Part shown: piece after piece, positions 8,284 through 16,664 of the stretch
How the letters are laid out: each line of letters opens with the position of its first letter
Numbering within the stretch: position 1 is the stretch's first letter
Assembly (NCBI GenBank): GCA_904846145.1
Contig: CAJGZL010000001.1
Location: 2,108,001-2,172,000, forward strand
Source: Psychrobacter immobilis
Lineage (GTDB): Bacteria > Pseudomonadota > Gammaproteobacteria > Pseudomonadales > Moraxellaceae
Direction of reading: 5' to 3'
Length of the DNA stretch: 64,000 nt
Translations under genes and position numbers: made by a program
Notes under the pieces: model-generated
Told to the model about the DNA's origin: nothing
The model's input: only the letters and a program-made list of their open reading frames with translations
The model's database searches: none

Positions 8284-8399
8284 GAGGGTACTCCATTGTA
8301 TTATTCTTGACTTGTTGTTATAGGATAAAAGCTTATTGACGTCGCCTGCTTAGCTTTTATTACCATAATTAACACATCAGTCGTCACAGTAGTATTGCT

Positions 8400-8423
8400 C
8401 AATACCAACCATAATACCAACAT
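8400..8423. repeat. Integrase arm-type site, element 1
   Basis: Carries TACCAACCATAATACCAACA, one mismatch from the sites at 9671-9690 and 25846-25865. Position relative to the att core matches the integrase-proximal site of element 2 once the insertion sequence is discounted (about 120 bp against 112 bp). No integrase gene remains beside it. Confidence 0.55.
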
Positions 8424-8455
8424 ACTATATAGAACATCATATAATTAAAGATCTA

Positions 8456-9518
8456 GGTGTAATGGACATTATTCATGCTAGAAAGTAGAACGTAGTCGCT
8501 AATGGACATAATTCATGCTATTTGAGTGACTTTGACCCTAGAAAGTCTTTAATAAACCGTAACTTACGATGCTCATTTAGACCATGATGACTGTGTAATT
8601 GTCGCTTTAATTCACTAAATAACCCTTCAAGAGAATTTGTGGTGTTGGGCACGTCCAAATGCTCATATTCTCGATAAGTGAATAGCCAATCGCTATTGGT
8701 TCTGAGGCTTCGATAAGCACTTCTAAGACGCTTATGTGTGTACCACGTTTTACCCGTATCTTCATTAGTACTACGTTCATCAAGATAGTCTTCATGAGTT
8801 AAACACCACTGATCTAAGCGCTCTACGAAGTCGGATTTATCGAGCTGTGTTAAGTTTGAAGTGAGGTATCTAAGCTCAATACTAGCGATGTTCTTAGGAC
8901 GACGAGTTAAATAACGAGTCACTATTTGTACTTGATGGAACTGGCACATCTGACAAGGGATGCTGCTAAACAGGGCTCTCAGTCCTCGTCTTCCATCACA
9001 GGTGATGCTTTGTATATCAACGCCTGACGATGCTAAGAGATCAATCCCTTGCTTGTAGGCACTGTTGGTTTCATGACTCACTATCGCGTAATAAAGTACG
9101 GTTCTAGTCGTGTTATCCATAAAGACCATCAAACCAAACTTGCGACCAAAGTAAGTGGTGTCCATGATGACATTAGCAGTCTCAGGACGTTTAATCTGAT
9201 ACTCAATACTGACTTTATCTAACCGCCTTTGTATGGTTTTAACACTACAGTGGTACTTATCAGCCAGTTGTTTGTAGGTCTGTTTACCTTGAGTATATTG
9301 AGTCCAAAGCGTTTGATTATTTAGTCTGATACCACCTAAAAACTGCCGCCTGCAAGCTAGACATTGATACTGCTGTTTGCCAAGCTTACGTCCATTCTTC
9401 TTGGTATGTTTATCACTACAAAAAGGGCAGTTTTTTGATTCATGGTGTTGATTCCTTGCAAATCCAGACAGTATATAGCTTTAGACCCTATTACAGCATG
9501 AAAAATGTCCATTACACC
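8456..9518. mobile_element. IS256-type insertion sequence with 8-bp target duplication
   Basis: Both ends carry a 24-bp terminal inverted repeat beginning GGTGTAATGGACATT (8456-8479 and 9495-9518, one mismatch). The flanking 8 bp, AAGATCTA, occur on both sides (8448-8455 and 9519-9526), a clean target-site duplication of the size made by IS256-family elements. A second partial copy of the terminal repeat (AATGGACATAATTCATGCTA) lies at 8501-8520 inside the left end. The element holds one minus-strand transposase. It sits between the arm site and att core of element 1. Confidence 0.9.
8518..9443 (-). CDS. IS256-family variant zinc-binding transposase, needs a -1 shift near the N-terminus
   Basis: The main frame (about 320 codons open from 9480) encodes a zinc ribbon (CPFC and CLAC), a helix-turn-helix-like KQLADKYHCSVKTIQRRL, then a DDE-type core with MDTTYFGRKFGLMVF, SITCDGRRGL and CQFHQVQIV. 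I know this pattern as the zinc-binding variant of IS256 transposases. This frame has no ATG ahead of the zinc ribbon. The only suitable ATG (9443, after AAGGA) is one frame away and would join it by a -1 slip on the A6 run at 9431-9436, giving MNQKNCPFC. Either slippage-regulated expression or a recent 1-nt deletion. A domain fragment from ATG 9165 alone would lack the DNA-binding part. Confidence 0.75.
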
Positions 9519-9541
9519 AAGATCTAAAAAAAACCCATAAA

Positions 9542-9575
9542 AAAAGCCAACCATTGAAAACAATGATTGGCTTTT
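9542..9575. terminator. Bidirectional terminator-like hairpin near the element 1/element 2 junction
   Basis: AAAAGCCAAcCATTG, loop AAAA, CAATGaTTGGCTTTT: a 14-bp stem with one mismatch, flanked by A and T runs so that it can act on either strand. It insulates element 1 from the att junction. Confidence 0.7.
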
Positions 9576-9589
9576 CTGTCTAACTACTA

Positions 9590-9610
9590 TGTTTGGTCGG
9601 AACGGCAGGA
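9590..9610. repeat. attL of element 2 / junction with element 1 (21-bp core)
   Basis: A 21-bp sequence containing TTTGGTCGGAACGGCAGGA, identical to 25962-25982 at the tRNA-Pro 3' end. It is the left boundary of element 2 and at the same time the right boundary of the decayed element 1, as expected when two islands integrate in tandem at one tRNA site. Confidence 0.88.
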
Positions 9611-9670
9611 AGTAAATTAAAGCGTGTATGCCTTGTATTATATAGGTTTGATTGTTTTATATATTGAAGA

Positions 9671-9690
9671 TACCAACAATAATACCAACA
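9671..9690. repeat. Integrase arm-type site, element 2 left end
   Basis: TACCAACAATAATACCAACA, identical to 25846-25865 on the integrase side. Matching repeats flanking both att cores are typical of arm-type binding sites for tyrosine integrases with an N-terminal arm-binding domain. Confidence 0.6.
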
Positions 9691-10108
9691 ATCGTTTTTG
9701 ATAATGCCCTTTTTTGGCTGTTTGCTGCTTCATTGGATATTATTTTGTAATTATTTACCGTCGTTACTTGTCGTAAAAGTCCCTTTATGTGCGGTTGAAT
9801 TGCTGACGACTGCACGCGCTTAAATAATGGCGCTTAAAGTTAAGCGTTTTTCGCGCGTTTTTTGTGCGTTTACTCATATCTAAATAGAACCACTTCACGG
9901 GGTATCGATCCAGATTGGCGGTGAATAGATGCATCCATAAATGGATTTATCTCATCACACGCGCAAACAACGTGCATTGTGATTGCTCAAATATAGCCAA
10001 TTTATACGTGCGTTTTTAATGCATTCTCTTGCATCATACCTAGTAAGTCTTATCCGACTTGCCAGCTTATCGCGTGTTTGTGGCTGATCCTGTAATGCCA
10101 TGACTTCA

Positions 10109-10560
10109 TCTGTTTCTTGGTTTCTTGGTTCCTTGGTTCCCTCTTGGTTCCGCTATAACCTTGTACCTATATAGATTTGCTACTTTGGCACCAAAAGCAA
10201 AAACGCCTTTTTTGGTTCCCGATTTTTGTGCTTGGTTCCTCGCTTGGTGCGTGCTTGGGTCGCTTTCTCCGCGCTGGAATTATTCCCATAATTGGCGTTA
10301 TTTTTCTTCCTAATGCTTTTAATAATTCCAGCGCTAACACTCTACTTTATTGGCTCATAGCGATTTCTTCCATTGGAATAATTATAAAATTATGGTGAAA
10401 ATTATTCCTAATGTTGCTGTTTCTTGGTGCGTTGGTGCGTGCTTGGTTCCTCTATAACGGTGTGCTGATATCAGTTTGCGACTTTTGCATCAATGACAGA
10501 AACGCCTTTTTTGGTGCTTAACTTTTCGTTTCTTGGTGCGTAATGTTCCTACTTTTTACT
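10109..10560. repeat. CTTGGTTCC / CTTGGTGCG repeat cluster
   Basis: Around a dozen same-orientation copies of a 9-bp motif, CTTGGTTCC or CTTGGTGCG, four of them packed into 10112-10151 and others at about 10212, 10233, 10243, 10430 to 10448, 10508 and 10531. The arrangement is iteron-like rather than simple low complexity. Function not known. Confidence 0.6.
10271..10334. repeat. 14-bp perfect inverted repeat
   Basis: GCGCTGGAATTATT at 10271-10284 and its exact reverse complement at 10321-10334, 36 nt apart. A second related pair (GGAATAATT ... AATTATTCC) follows at about 10374-10407. Either a large cruciform or paired binding sites for a protein recognising GGAATWATTCC. Confidence 0.65.
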
Positions 10561-10737
10561 TCCCTAGTTTCCCTAAATAAGTTTCCTAACGCTGTTAGGT
10601 TTCCGTCCTCACGCCTTTGTGTGTATAGCTGTTTCCACTTTATCGGTTTTTGAAACTGACAAGAAATGTTTCCTGATTATCGTCAGTTTCCTGTATTTTT
10701 CCTCACCGTTAACTGTGCCAGTGCTGAGACTTGCCAG

Positions 10738-10776
10738 CACAAAAAAAGGCAGACGCGAACGCCTACCTTTGATTAT
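10738..10776 (-). terminator. UUCG-loop terminator after the restriction operon
   Basis: On the minus strand AAAGGTAGGCG, loop TTCG, CGTCTGCCTTT forms an 11-bp stem (two G-U pairs) followed by a run of seven T. A near-identical copy stands at 16665-16702. Confidence 0.85.
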
Positions 10777-10822
10777 GATGGATTATCTACTGTTGGCTAG
10801 CCTGCTTGTACGGATCAAGCCG

Positions 10823-11854
10823 CTAATCCATTGACTTAACTTCGGTTTCGATAAAGTCTATCTCAGCCTGACTTAAACCATATTTCTTATACAGCTGTTG
10901 ATCTATTTCAGGAATGGATTTTGTCCAATCAATATCGGACTCTGAGGTGAAATCTTGAAGTGGCACTTTAGACCATGTATTTTTTGACTGATTGTTTTGA
11001 GTTGTTTTCATAATACCTAGCATAGCTCTGCCGAACTTAGATTTAAGATACTTTAATAAAGCTTCTGCTTCAAATCTATTATCAAAATTTCCTAAGCTTA
11101 CAAATGTTTGATTATGACCAACTAAGGGTTCCCCTATTACTGGAGTTGAAAGAATCTCACCAAGAGCACCTGTACCGTTAGCTCCTGCTACAAAAACTTT
11201 CCATCGACTTAGATTAGGATGGGGTGCAATGTATTTATCTTTTAACCAAAAATATTTTCTCTGTCCAGAAACTCGACCATAGACTTGAATATAGTTATGA
11301 GTGCTTTTTGGCTTTCGTTCATAGAAAACCTCTGGATAACGTGTAAAAACACTCGATGCTACCGCTTTAGCGTGAGAACTATCCGTTCTACCTACCAGTT
11401 CTGGGTAATCATCAAATAATTCGTCTGTCAGTCTGTAGCTGTCAGGACTATAAACATAACTACTAATACTTTGTGTTGTGATGTTCTTTACTTTATGAAA
11501 TATACTTCTTAGTTCTTCAAATGGAATAAATATATCAATAACCCCAAAGTCTTTATTCTCATCATAGTATAAAGCTACCACCCCTCCTTTGAATCCTACA
11601 TTAGGAAAAACTTGAGATGCCTTTGGATTGTAATACGTAACTTTTACATGCTTATTATTAAGCATTTTCTTATTCCACGTTTTAGGCGTTGCACCTTGAT
11701 TTGATAAAAACCTAGCTGGTGAAATTAAGCAATATTTAAGACTAATATTTTCAGCTAGGTCGTAGAAGTGATTATAAATAGGTGTCGCTTGATTGTTACT
11801 TCCTACACCATCTTCTTGATAAGGCGGATTGCCCACCACAACATCAAATTTCAT
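10823..11854 (-). CDS. C-terminal half of an Eco57I-type N6-adenine methylase
   Basis: A 343-aa protein starting MKFDVVVGNPPYQEDG: the catalytic N6-adenine methylase motif NPPY is at residues 9-12, right at the N-terminus, so the SAM-binding motif I must be supplied by another chain. The rest resembles the target-recognition and C-terminal part of Eco57I/TaqI-type enzymes (LISPARFLSNQG, FKGGVVALYY, KYLKSKFGRAMLGIMK, WSKVPLQDF). The start codon overlaps the stop of the upstream helicase gene by one base (TAATG), and a GGAG lies 10 nt ahead. An in-frame stop just upstream excludes a longer N-terminus in this frame. Probably works as a complex with the helicase-methylase-N protein. Confidence 0.85.
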   Translation of the reverse strand: MKFDVVVGNPPYQEDGVGSNNQATPIYNHFYDLAENISLKYCLISPARFLSNQGATPKTWNKKMLNNKHVKVTYYNPKASQVFPNVGFKGGVVALYYDENKDFGVIDIFIPFEELRSIFHKVKNITTQSISSYVYSPDSYRLTDELFDDYPELVGRTDSSHAKAVASSVFTRYPEVFYERKPKSTHNYIQVYGRVSGQRKYFWLKDKYIAPHPNLSRWKVFVAGANGTGALGEILSTPVIGEPLVGHNQTFVSLGNFDNRFEAEALLKYLKSKFGRAMLGIMKTTQNNQSKNTWSKVPLQDFTSESDIDWTKSIPEIDQQLYKKYGLSQAEIDFIETEVKSMD

Positions 11855-14800
11855 TATTTCTTATCTCCAAATAGTTCATTGCATTTTATTTCAAAGTTGC
11901 TTTCACCTTTTGCATAAGGCGTGGTGTCTAAGTAAACAATATGCGATTGATTGATGTTTTCAGCTCTTTCATCAAACCCAAAAATAAAATGACGCGCAAT
12001 ATTATAAATAATCTCAGTGGGTGCAAAGCCATACACCTGATTCTCTAAAATATGCTTTAGCCTTGCATCAGGATCAGGTATGTTACCCTCCAATCCAACA
12101 TACAAGCGTTTGACAATCTCAGTCAGATATAAGCCAGACTTCAGATATAAGTCTGCAAACGTCTTATTAGGGTCAGAAAACAGGTCGGGATCTTCTTCCT
12201 CAAGCTTATCTAGCATCATTTTGACCACTTTTTTGGGCGTAAATATCTGATTGGTTTGCTGTGGTGGAATATAGTCAAAGATATCCTCTTGCTGACTCTC
12301 ATCAAAATAATTGGCAAGTTGGGTGCGTTTTTTTAGGAACTCAAAGATGGATTCGTCAAATACGATTTCATTAAAGAACTGGTGATCATCACGCAACGTT
12401 CTGAACTGATGTAACTCAATACCCGTGACCTCTTTAAAAACACTATCGCTGATATGCTTATCGAAGTTTTGTAAGGAGGTATCACACTCACCATACGCCA
12501 TTAAAAATGACGGTATGGTACGAGTAAAACCACGCAAACGGGAGCGGACATCATCTTCAACTGTATTTTTCTTTTTATCCTCAGCTTTGGTTAACATCGT
12601 TTCGGTTGATTGCTGAACCAGCTCTTTTGTTTTGGTTTCAATTTTGGTGGCCAATTCCCGTTGATAATCGCTTTGTATTTGGGCTTGTGCCGCCTTGTAA
12701 TTGACAGTCGCTTCCGCCACTTTATCAGCATCAGAATAGGCTTCTGCCACCACCTTTTTGTACACAATTTCTGCTTCGTTTTGTTTGATTTTCGCCTGTG
12801 TTTGCGTAAATTCAACTTCACGAGCCAGCACTTGTGCGGATGCTTGCGCCACTTGTTCTGCAACCTTAGCAGACAGCCCTTTGTCTTGAGCCAACGCCTT
12901 TAAGACCTGTTCCGTGTTTTTCTTAAAGTCAGCCTCAATATTTTTTGCCAGATGGCTATCATCGACGGTAGCATCAGCGGCGAGATTAGATTGAAAATTG
13001 CCATAAAATTTATCCCCAAAACGGGCATTGGTTTCGGCAATCACAATATCTTCTGAAACGATGACATCACCCTTATCATCAACCGCAATATTGTTTGTGT
13101 TGATTGATTCAGACTGTTGACGAGGAGTCGACTTTCCTTGATCCACAGGATTGAGCTGATTCAATATCTCTTGAACCTCAGCCGAGGCAAAGATACCCGA
13201 AACATTTTGGAATAGCAGGTTAGACATAAACCCACGTCGCACGACTTCTTGCGCCTTAATGGTTTTGGGAATGGTTAACACTTGCGTGGCATCAAGTGCC
13301 ACCATTTTCCCCTCATTATCTTCTGCAATCACAGGAAAAAAGTTTAGCAACTGTTTGATATTATCAGTACGATCATCGCTAGTACCACTGCCATTTACTG
13401 TTTTTCTAGACAGGTTATTGGCAAATTCTTCATAAATGGTTAGCGTGCGTTCTGGCGCAAAATCAAACACATAGGCATTTTGTTTTTGATGAATGTCGCC
13501 ATCAATCTCATACTCCCACGGGTTTTGAGCACGAAAAGCCGCTTGCATATAAAGGCTGGGTGATTTGGCGTTCGATAACATTAATACCGCTGTCCACTCA
13601 GGAATAGTGATACCAGTGGTGAGTTGACCCACAGATAACGTGATGGTTTTATCATGAGCCTTAATAGCCTCTTTAACTCGATTGATGGACTTATCGGTAG
13701 TCACTTGCTCCGCATCTTGATCATGACCACGACCATCACCTGCTGCCAATATAATGTCGTAGTTTTCAAAGACTGGATGGTTTTGGAGTAGTTTTTGCAA
13801 CGCTTTGGCACTTGCGACACGGTTTAATAGCCAAAACGTGTGTTTAAGCTCATTACGCCATACTTGGGTTGAGAAGGGATACTTTTCATTACGAGATAGT
13901 GCATCTAGCCACTTGCTAACATCTGCTTCATGTACAAATTTTCCACTATTATTGGTTTCAAAAAATTCATTCAAATCGAAAGCATAATCCATATTCTCCC
14001 CTTCAATTTGAGCGCCTTTGTTCACTTTATCAGTAATCATTTGGCTCATTTGATAGGAAAATAAGTTTAACTGGGGCATCTTTTCATAAGGGTTGTTTTC
14101 GTCTGGATGATTCCAATTGGCTTTGGCGTTTTGCTCATCCTCATAAGTCCAGTTGTAAATGCTATCGTCATTGAACGTTCCAGCAGCAACGGCTTTAAAT
14201 GGTGTGCCAGATAAGTGTAAGGTAAACTTCTTAGTAATGTTCTCAAAAGCAACATCAGTCTTAAAGGTATCTACCCCCTCATGGGCTTCATCGATGACCA
14301 GTAAATCCCACGTCCGTTCTTTCACCCAGCAGAGTTTCTTATGATTTCCACCAAAAGCTATCGCCCCCTTCAAGTCTTGTAGAGAGATAAAAGCGATCAT
14401 GTTTTTTTTGCCCGTAGCTCTTTGCGCTAAAAACTCATCTCTTGTCATGACAGGGCGTTCACTTAATGAATCGCTGGTAGAAACAAATGCAAAGTCTGTC
14501 TGCCATGCAATAAACGTCTCAAAGTCATCAAACCATGAATTGGCAATAGCAGGACGGTTAGTCACAATCAAGACTTTAGTGGCATTGAGTTTACGTGCTA
14601 AGTCATAGGTGGTGAGTGTTTTGCCAAATCGTGGTTTAGCATTCCATAAGAACTTACCTTCAGGGTTGCTCTTAATAGCCTCTAACGTCTTCTCTACCGC
14701 CTCATTTTGTTCAGAACGCAGTTGATACTCTAAAGTATCTTTGGTCTGCTCATAACGACTGTTTATAAAGTCCTCAAAATCAAAACGAGCCTTCTCTGGC

Positions 14801-15117
14801 GTGCCATGATAATAAAACCACTCTGATGGAAAATCTTGTTGGACGCCCTTGTTCTGACGCAAATAAGTGTGGAACTGCTTATCTGTAAACCAAGTATCGC
14901 TTGTGTTAAATTTTGCAGGCGCTGCCCATAACTTGACATACTTATGATGTACGGCAGCTGTTTTTGTCTGCTCTTTAATCCTGACATCAACATCTTTACG
15001 TCGTGTATAGCCTATTTTGACCCAATCTTTTCTATCTGAATAATCCAGCAAGGTATAAGCATAAATTTGCGGATAGACTATTTTTGTCGTTTGTATGGTT
15101 ATATGATTACTGTCCAT
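11854..15117 (-). CDS. GIY-YIG (T5orf172-like) / SF2 helicase / methylase-N fusion protein
   Basis: A 1087-aa protein. Residues about 18-48 (AYTLLDYSDRKDWVKIGYTR) look like a T5orf172/GIY-YIG nuclease strand pair. The SF2 helicase motor follows with Walker A KPRFGKT (about 161), DEAH (about 276), SGTPF (about 303), and an arginine-finger region QAAFRAQNPW. A long alanine/glutamine-rich coiled coil spans about 690-860. The C-terminus has FTPKKVVKMMLDKL and DLYLKSGLYLTEIVKRL, an atypical methylase motif I with KSG, then stops just where the NPPY motif would come; that motif opens the next gene. I place the start at ATG 15117, which overlaps the preceding stop (TGATG). Likely a restriction-modification or related defence ATPase. 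Confidence 0.85.
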   Translation of the reverse strand: MDSNHITIQTTKIVYPQIYAYTLLDYSDRKDWVKIGYTRRKDVDVRIKEQTKTAAVHHKYVKLWAAPAKFNTSDTWFTDKQFHTYLRQNKGVQQDFPSEWFYYHGTPEKARFDFEDFINSRYEQTKDTLEYQLRSEQNEAVEKTLEAIKSNPEGKFLWNAKPRFGKTLTTYDLARKLNATKVLIVTNRPAIANSWFDDFETFIAWQTDFAFVSTSDSLSERPVMTRDEFLAQRATGKKNMIAFISLQDLKGAIAFGGNHKKLCWVKERTWDLLVIDEAHEGVDTFKTDVAFENITKKFTLHLSGTPFKAVAAGTFNDDSIYNWTYEDEQNAKANWNHPDENNPYEKMPQLNLFSYQMSQMITDKVNKGAQIEGENMDYAFDLNEFFETNNSGKFVHEADVSKWLDALSRNEKYPFSTQVWRNELKHTFWLLNRVASAKALQKLLQNHPVFENYDIILAAGDGRGHDQDAEQVTTDKSINRVKEAIKAHDKTITLSVGQLTTGITIPEWTAVLMLSNAKSPSLYMQAAFRAQNPWEYEIDGDIHQKQNAYVFDFAPERTLTIYEEFANNLSRKTVNGSGTSDDRTDNIKQLLNFFPVIAEDNEGKMVALDATQVLTIPKTIKAQEVVRRGFMSNLLFQNVSGIFASAEVQEILNQLNPVDQGKSTPRQQSESINTNNIAVDDKGDVIVSEDIVIAETNARFGDKFYGNFQSNLAADATVDDSHLAKNIEADFKKNTEQVLKALAQDKGLSAKVAEQVAQASAQVLAREVEFTQTQAKIKQNEAEIVYKKVVAEAYSDADKVAEATVNYKAAQAQIQSDYQRELATKIETKTKELVQQSTETMLTKAEDKKKNTVEDDVRSRLRGFTRTIPSFLMAYGECDTSLQNFDKHISDSVFKEVTGIELHQFRTLRDDHQFFNEIVFDESIFEFLKKRTQLANYFDESQQEDIFDYIPPQQTNQIFTPKKVVKMMLDKLEEEDPDLFSDPNKTFADLYLKSGLYLTEIVKRLYVGLEGNIPDPDARLKHILENQVYGFAPTEIIYNIARHFIFGFDERAENINQSHIVYLDTTPYAKGESNFEIKCNELFGDKK

Positions 15118-16130
15118 CAATTGATTCCTTTGTTAAAATATTCCATCTTTTTTGTATCCCAATTCATAATTCGAACCCGTTTGCCTGATTTTATGATCCA
15201 TTCATCTGTTGTGCTGTCATCATCAAACAAAGATAACTGCTGCTTAACGACTTTTTTTCGACTACTTGATAATGGAATGATGTATTTCAAACCATCCATT
15301 TGAAAAATATTGTAGCTAATGATTTCTGCTATATCTTTAAATAAGCTATAGATAGGTTCCTCAAGCCACTTCGCAAGATAATAATCTCGATACGTGTAGA
15401 GTAGGTTTTCTCGTGCCAATAACAGTGAATCTCCGCTCCATTCAAAGCCGTAGCTGGATTGATAAGCCTTTTTGACCATCAACTGCCATTCAGCCTTATC
15501 ATGAATCTCAGCGTTAATTCTCTGTAGTTTGCGATCAACAAAGCCCACTCGTTGCTCAAGGCTAATAATTTTTCCCGTTTCCATATCGTAGCGACTTGCC
15601 ATGTAAGGTGCTTCACCACAGGTTATTTCCAACCATTTGCGTTTAACATAGGTCTCTAAGTCGTCATTAATATAATTAGAGTCTAAGATATCGTTTTGTT
15701 TTTTGACTATCCAAGTAGGTGTAAACACCTCAGCTTTTGACTTAGTACGCTGTTTTTGTATGTGCTGTGCCTTTAGTGCTCTAGGCATAATGATTTGTCC
15801 TAGAGCGCCCGTGATTAACGCTGGCTTAATTTGGGATTTGGCAACATAGTATCTTCCACCATATTGAATATAGTTTTCGGTAGCCCAAATAATGTTTTTT
15901 TTACGTTTAGGCATAGAGGTTGTCCTATCAATCAGTAAAAGATCAAGAATGTCGGGCATTTGCTCACGGATTGTATTTTCAGAGATATCAGCGGAGCTAA
16001 GCTCAATGATTGCCTCCTTATCCTGACGTGCATATTTATCTCTAGTAGCGTAAGAGTCGAGACCAAAAAGATAAGCGTCTTCTGAATGTGTCATATATCT
16101 TCTATATTTATTATTAATACTTAGATTCAT
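15117..16130 (-). CDS. Restriction endonuclease subunit M-like protein
   Basis: A 337-aa protein of a family usually annotated as restriction endonuclease subunit M. Recognisable blocks are KAEVFTPTWIVKKQND, WLEITCGEAPYMASRYD, RVGFVDRKLQRIN, YGFEWSGDSLLLARENLLY and IISYNIFQMDGLKYIIP. Family members accompany a DEAD/DEAH helicase and an Eco57I-type methylase, as here. The role is probably methylation support or target recognition, but the catalytic NPPY motif is not visible in this chain. The start may be ATG 16130 or ATG 16094 (MTHSEDAYLFG, after AGAAG). First gene of the three-gene operon; translation is coupled to the helicase by TGATG. Confidence 0.8.
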   Translation of the reverse strand: MNLSINNKYRRYMTHSEDAYLFGLDSYATRDKYARQDKEAIIELSSADISENTIREQMPDILDLLLIDRTTSMPKRKKNIIWATENYIQYGGRYYVAKSQIKPALITGALGQIIMPRALKAQHIQKQRTKSKAEVFTPTWIVKKQNDILDSNYINDDLETYVKRKWLEITCGEAPYMASRYDMETGKIISLEQRVGFVDRKLQRINAEIHDKAEWQLMVKKAYQSSYGFEWSGDSLLLARENLLYTYRDYYLAKWLEEPIYSLFKDIAEIISYNIFQMDGLKYIIPLSSSRKKVVKQQLSLFDDDSTTDEWIIKSGKRVRIMNWDTKKMEYFNKGIN

Positions 16131-16254
16131 AAAATGATTAACTCAGCGAAATACAGCATGATTAAACTTGAAGTGCTTGCATCTAGCAAAAAATTAGGCG
16201 ATACAAGCCTGCCTTTGAGAATAATGATAACGGTTCGCCTATAGGGTGAAGGTG

Positions 16255-16554
16255 CTATATCAAGATAACGTCACTGTTTGGCATCTTCGCGATAACGCTT
16301 ACCTCACCGCCTAACGCTCTGACATAGTTTTGTAAGGTCGATAGCTGAATATCTTTGCCGCTCTCAACCTTTGAGATATTCGCTTGCGATACGCCCATTA
16401 TGGCGGCAAGATCGATCTGCTTTAGCTGTTTGGTTTTGCGTAGCTTGGCAAGCTCAATAGACTGGCTTAAGCGTTTGGCTTTGTTATTGATGACTTGCTG
16501 TCTATCGGCTGGCAAGTCTGCCACGTAGTCCTCTAAGGTGCTGAAGTCTGTCAT
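16255..16554 (-). CDS. XRE-family transcriptional regulator
   Basis: A 99-aa protein with a helix-turn-helix at residues about 42-70 (KQLKQIDLAAIMGVSQANISKVESG) and the C-terminal LQNYVRALGGEVSVIAK that typifies small XRE regulators of the HigA/antitoxin sort. No toxin gene lies beside it. It precedes the restriction-like operon by 124 bp on the same strand, so it is a good candidate for its controller, in the manner of C proteins of restriction-modification systems; that role is inferred from position. Confidence 0.8.
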   Translation of the reverse strand: MTDFSTLEDYVADLPADRQQVINNKAKRLSQSIELAKLRKTKQLKQIDLAAIMGVSQANISKVESGKDIQLSTLQNYVRALGGEVSVIAKMPNSDVILI

Positions 16555-16664
16555 AGATTAAATCTCTATTTTTTATATCCCCTCATCATACAACAATTCA
16601 GTTATATTTTGTCGAGTTTTAGGCTATTAGCTTTAGCCTCCTAGGGTAAAAAGAAAGTATCAGC

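Larger units (their letters stand above)
9611..10737. other. 1.1-kb non-coding, repeat-rich left end of element 2
   Basis: No convincing gene. It contains an arm-type site at 9671-9690, a CG-rich stretch with GCGTTTTTCGCGCG at about 9843-9858, a cluster of CTTGGTTCC-like repeats, a 14-bp inverted repeat, and two diverged copies of an 80-bp block (about 10143-10222 and 10440-10520, both ending AACGCCTTTTTTGGT). A possible 49-aa minus-strand frame starting near 10101 (MALQDQPQTRDKLASRIRL) has only a weak ribosome-binding site and I do not call it. The density of repeats suggests a replication, partition or regulatory role. Confidence 0.6.

Noticed and set aside
9165-9167. ATG 9165 as true start of the transposase
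   Set aside because: It would remove the zinc ribbon and helix-turn-helix, and the same frame stays open with family-like sequence for about 100 more codons.
9990-10101. 49-aa minus-strand frame (MALQDQPQTRDKL...)
   Set aside because: Weak ribosome-binding site and no known family; kept only as a remark in the non-coding region entry.
10125-10398. Two overlapping frames of 62 and 73 codons on the plus strand
   Set aside because: They run through the CTTGGTTCC repeats, have no ribosome-binding site, are opposite to all other island genes, and give tryptophan/serine-rich products without family likeness.
11850-11870. Programmed -1 frameshift joining the helicase and methylase-C genes
   Set aside because: No canonical slippery heptamer is present and the second frame has a stop just upstream (within GATAAG); a stop-start overlap with GGAG favours reinitiation. 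Not fully excluded.
12591-12903. Two small frames, one per strand, inside the helicase gene
   Set aside because: They arise from the repetitive alanine/glutamine/lysine codons of the coiled coil; no start signals.
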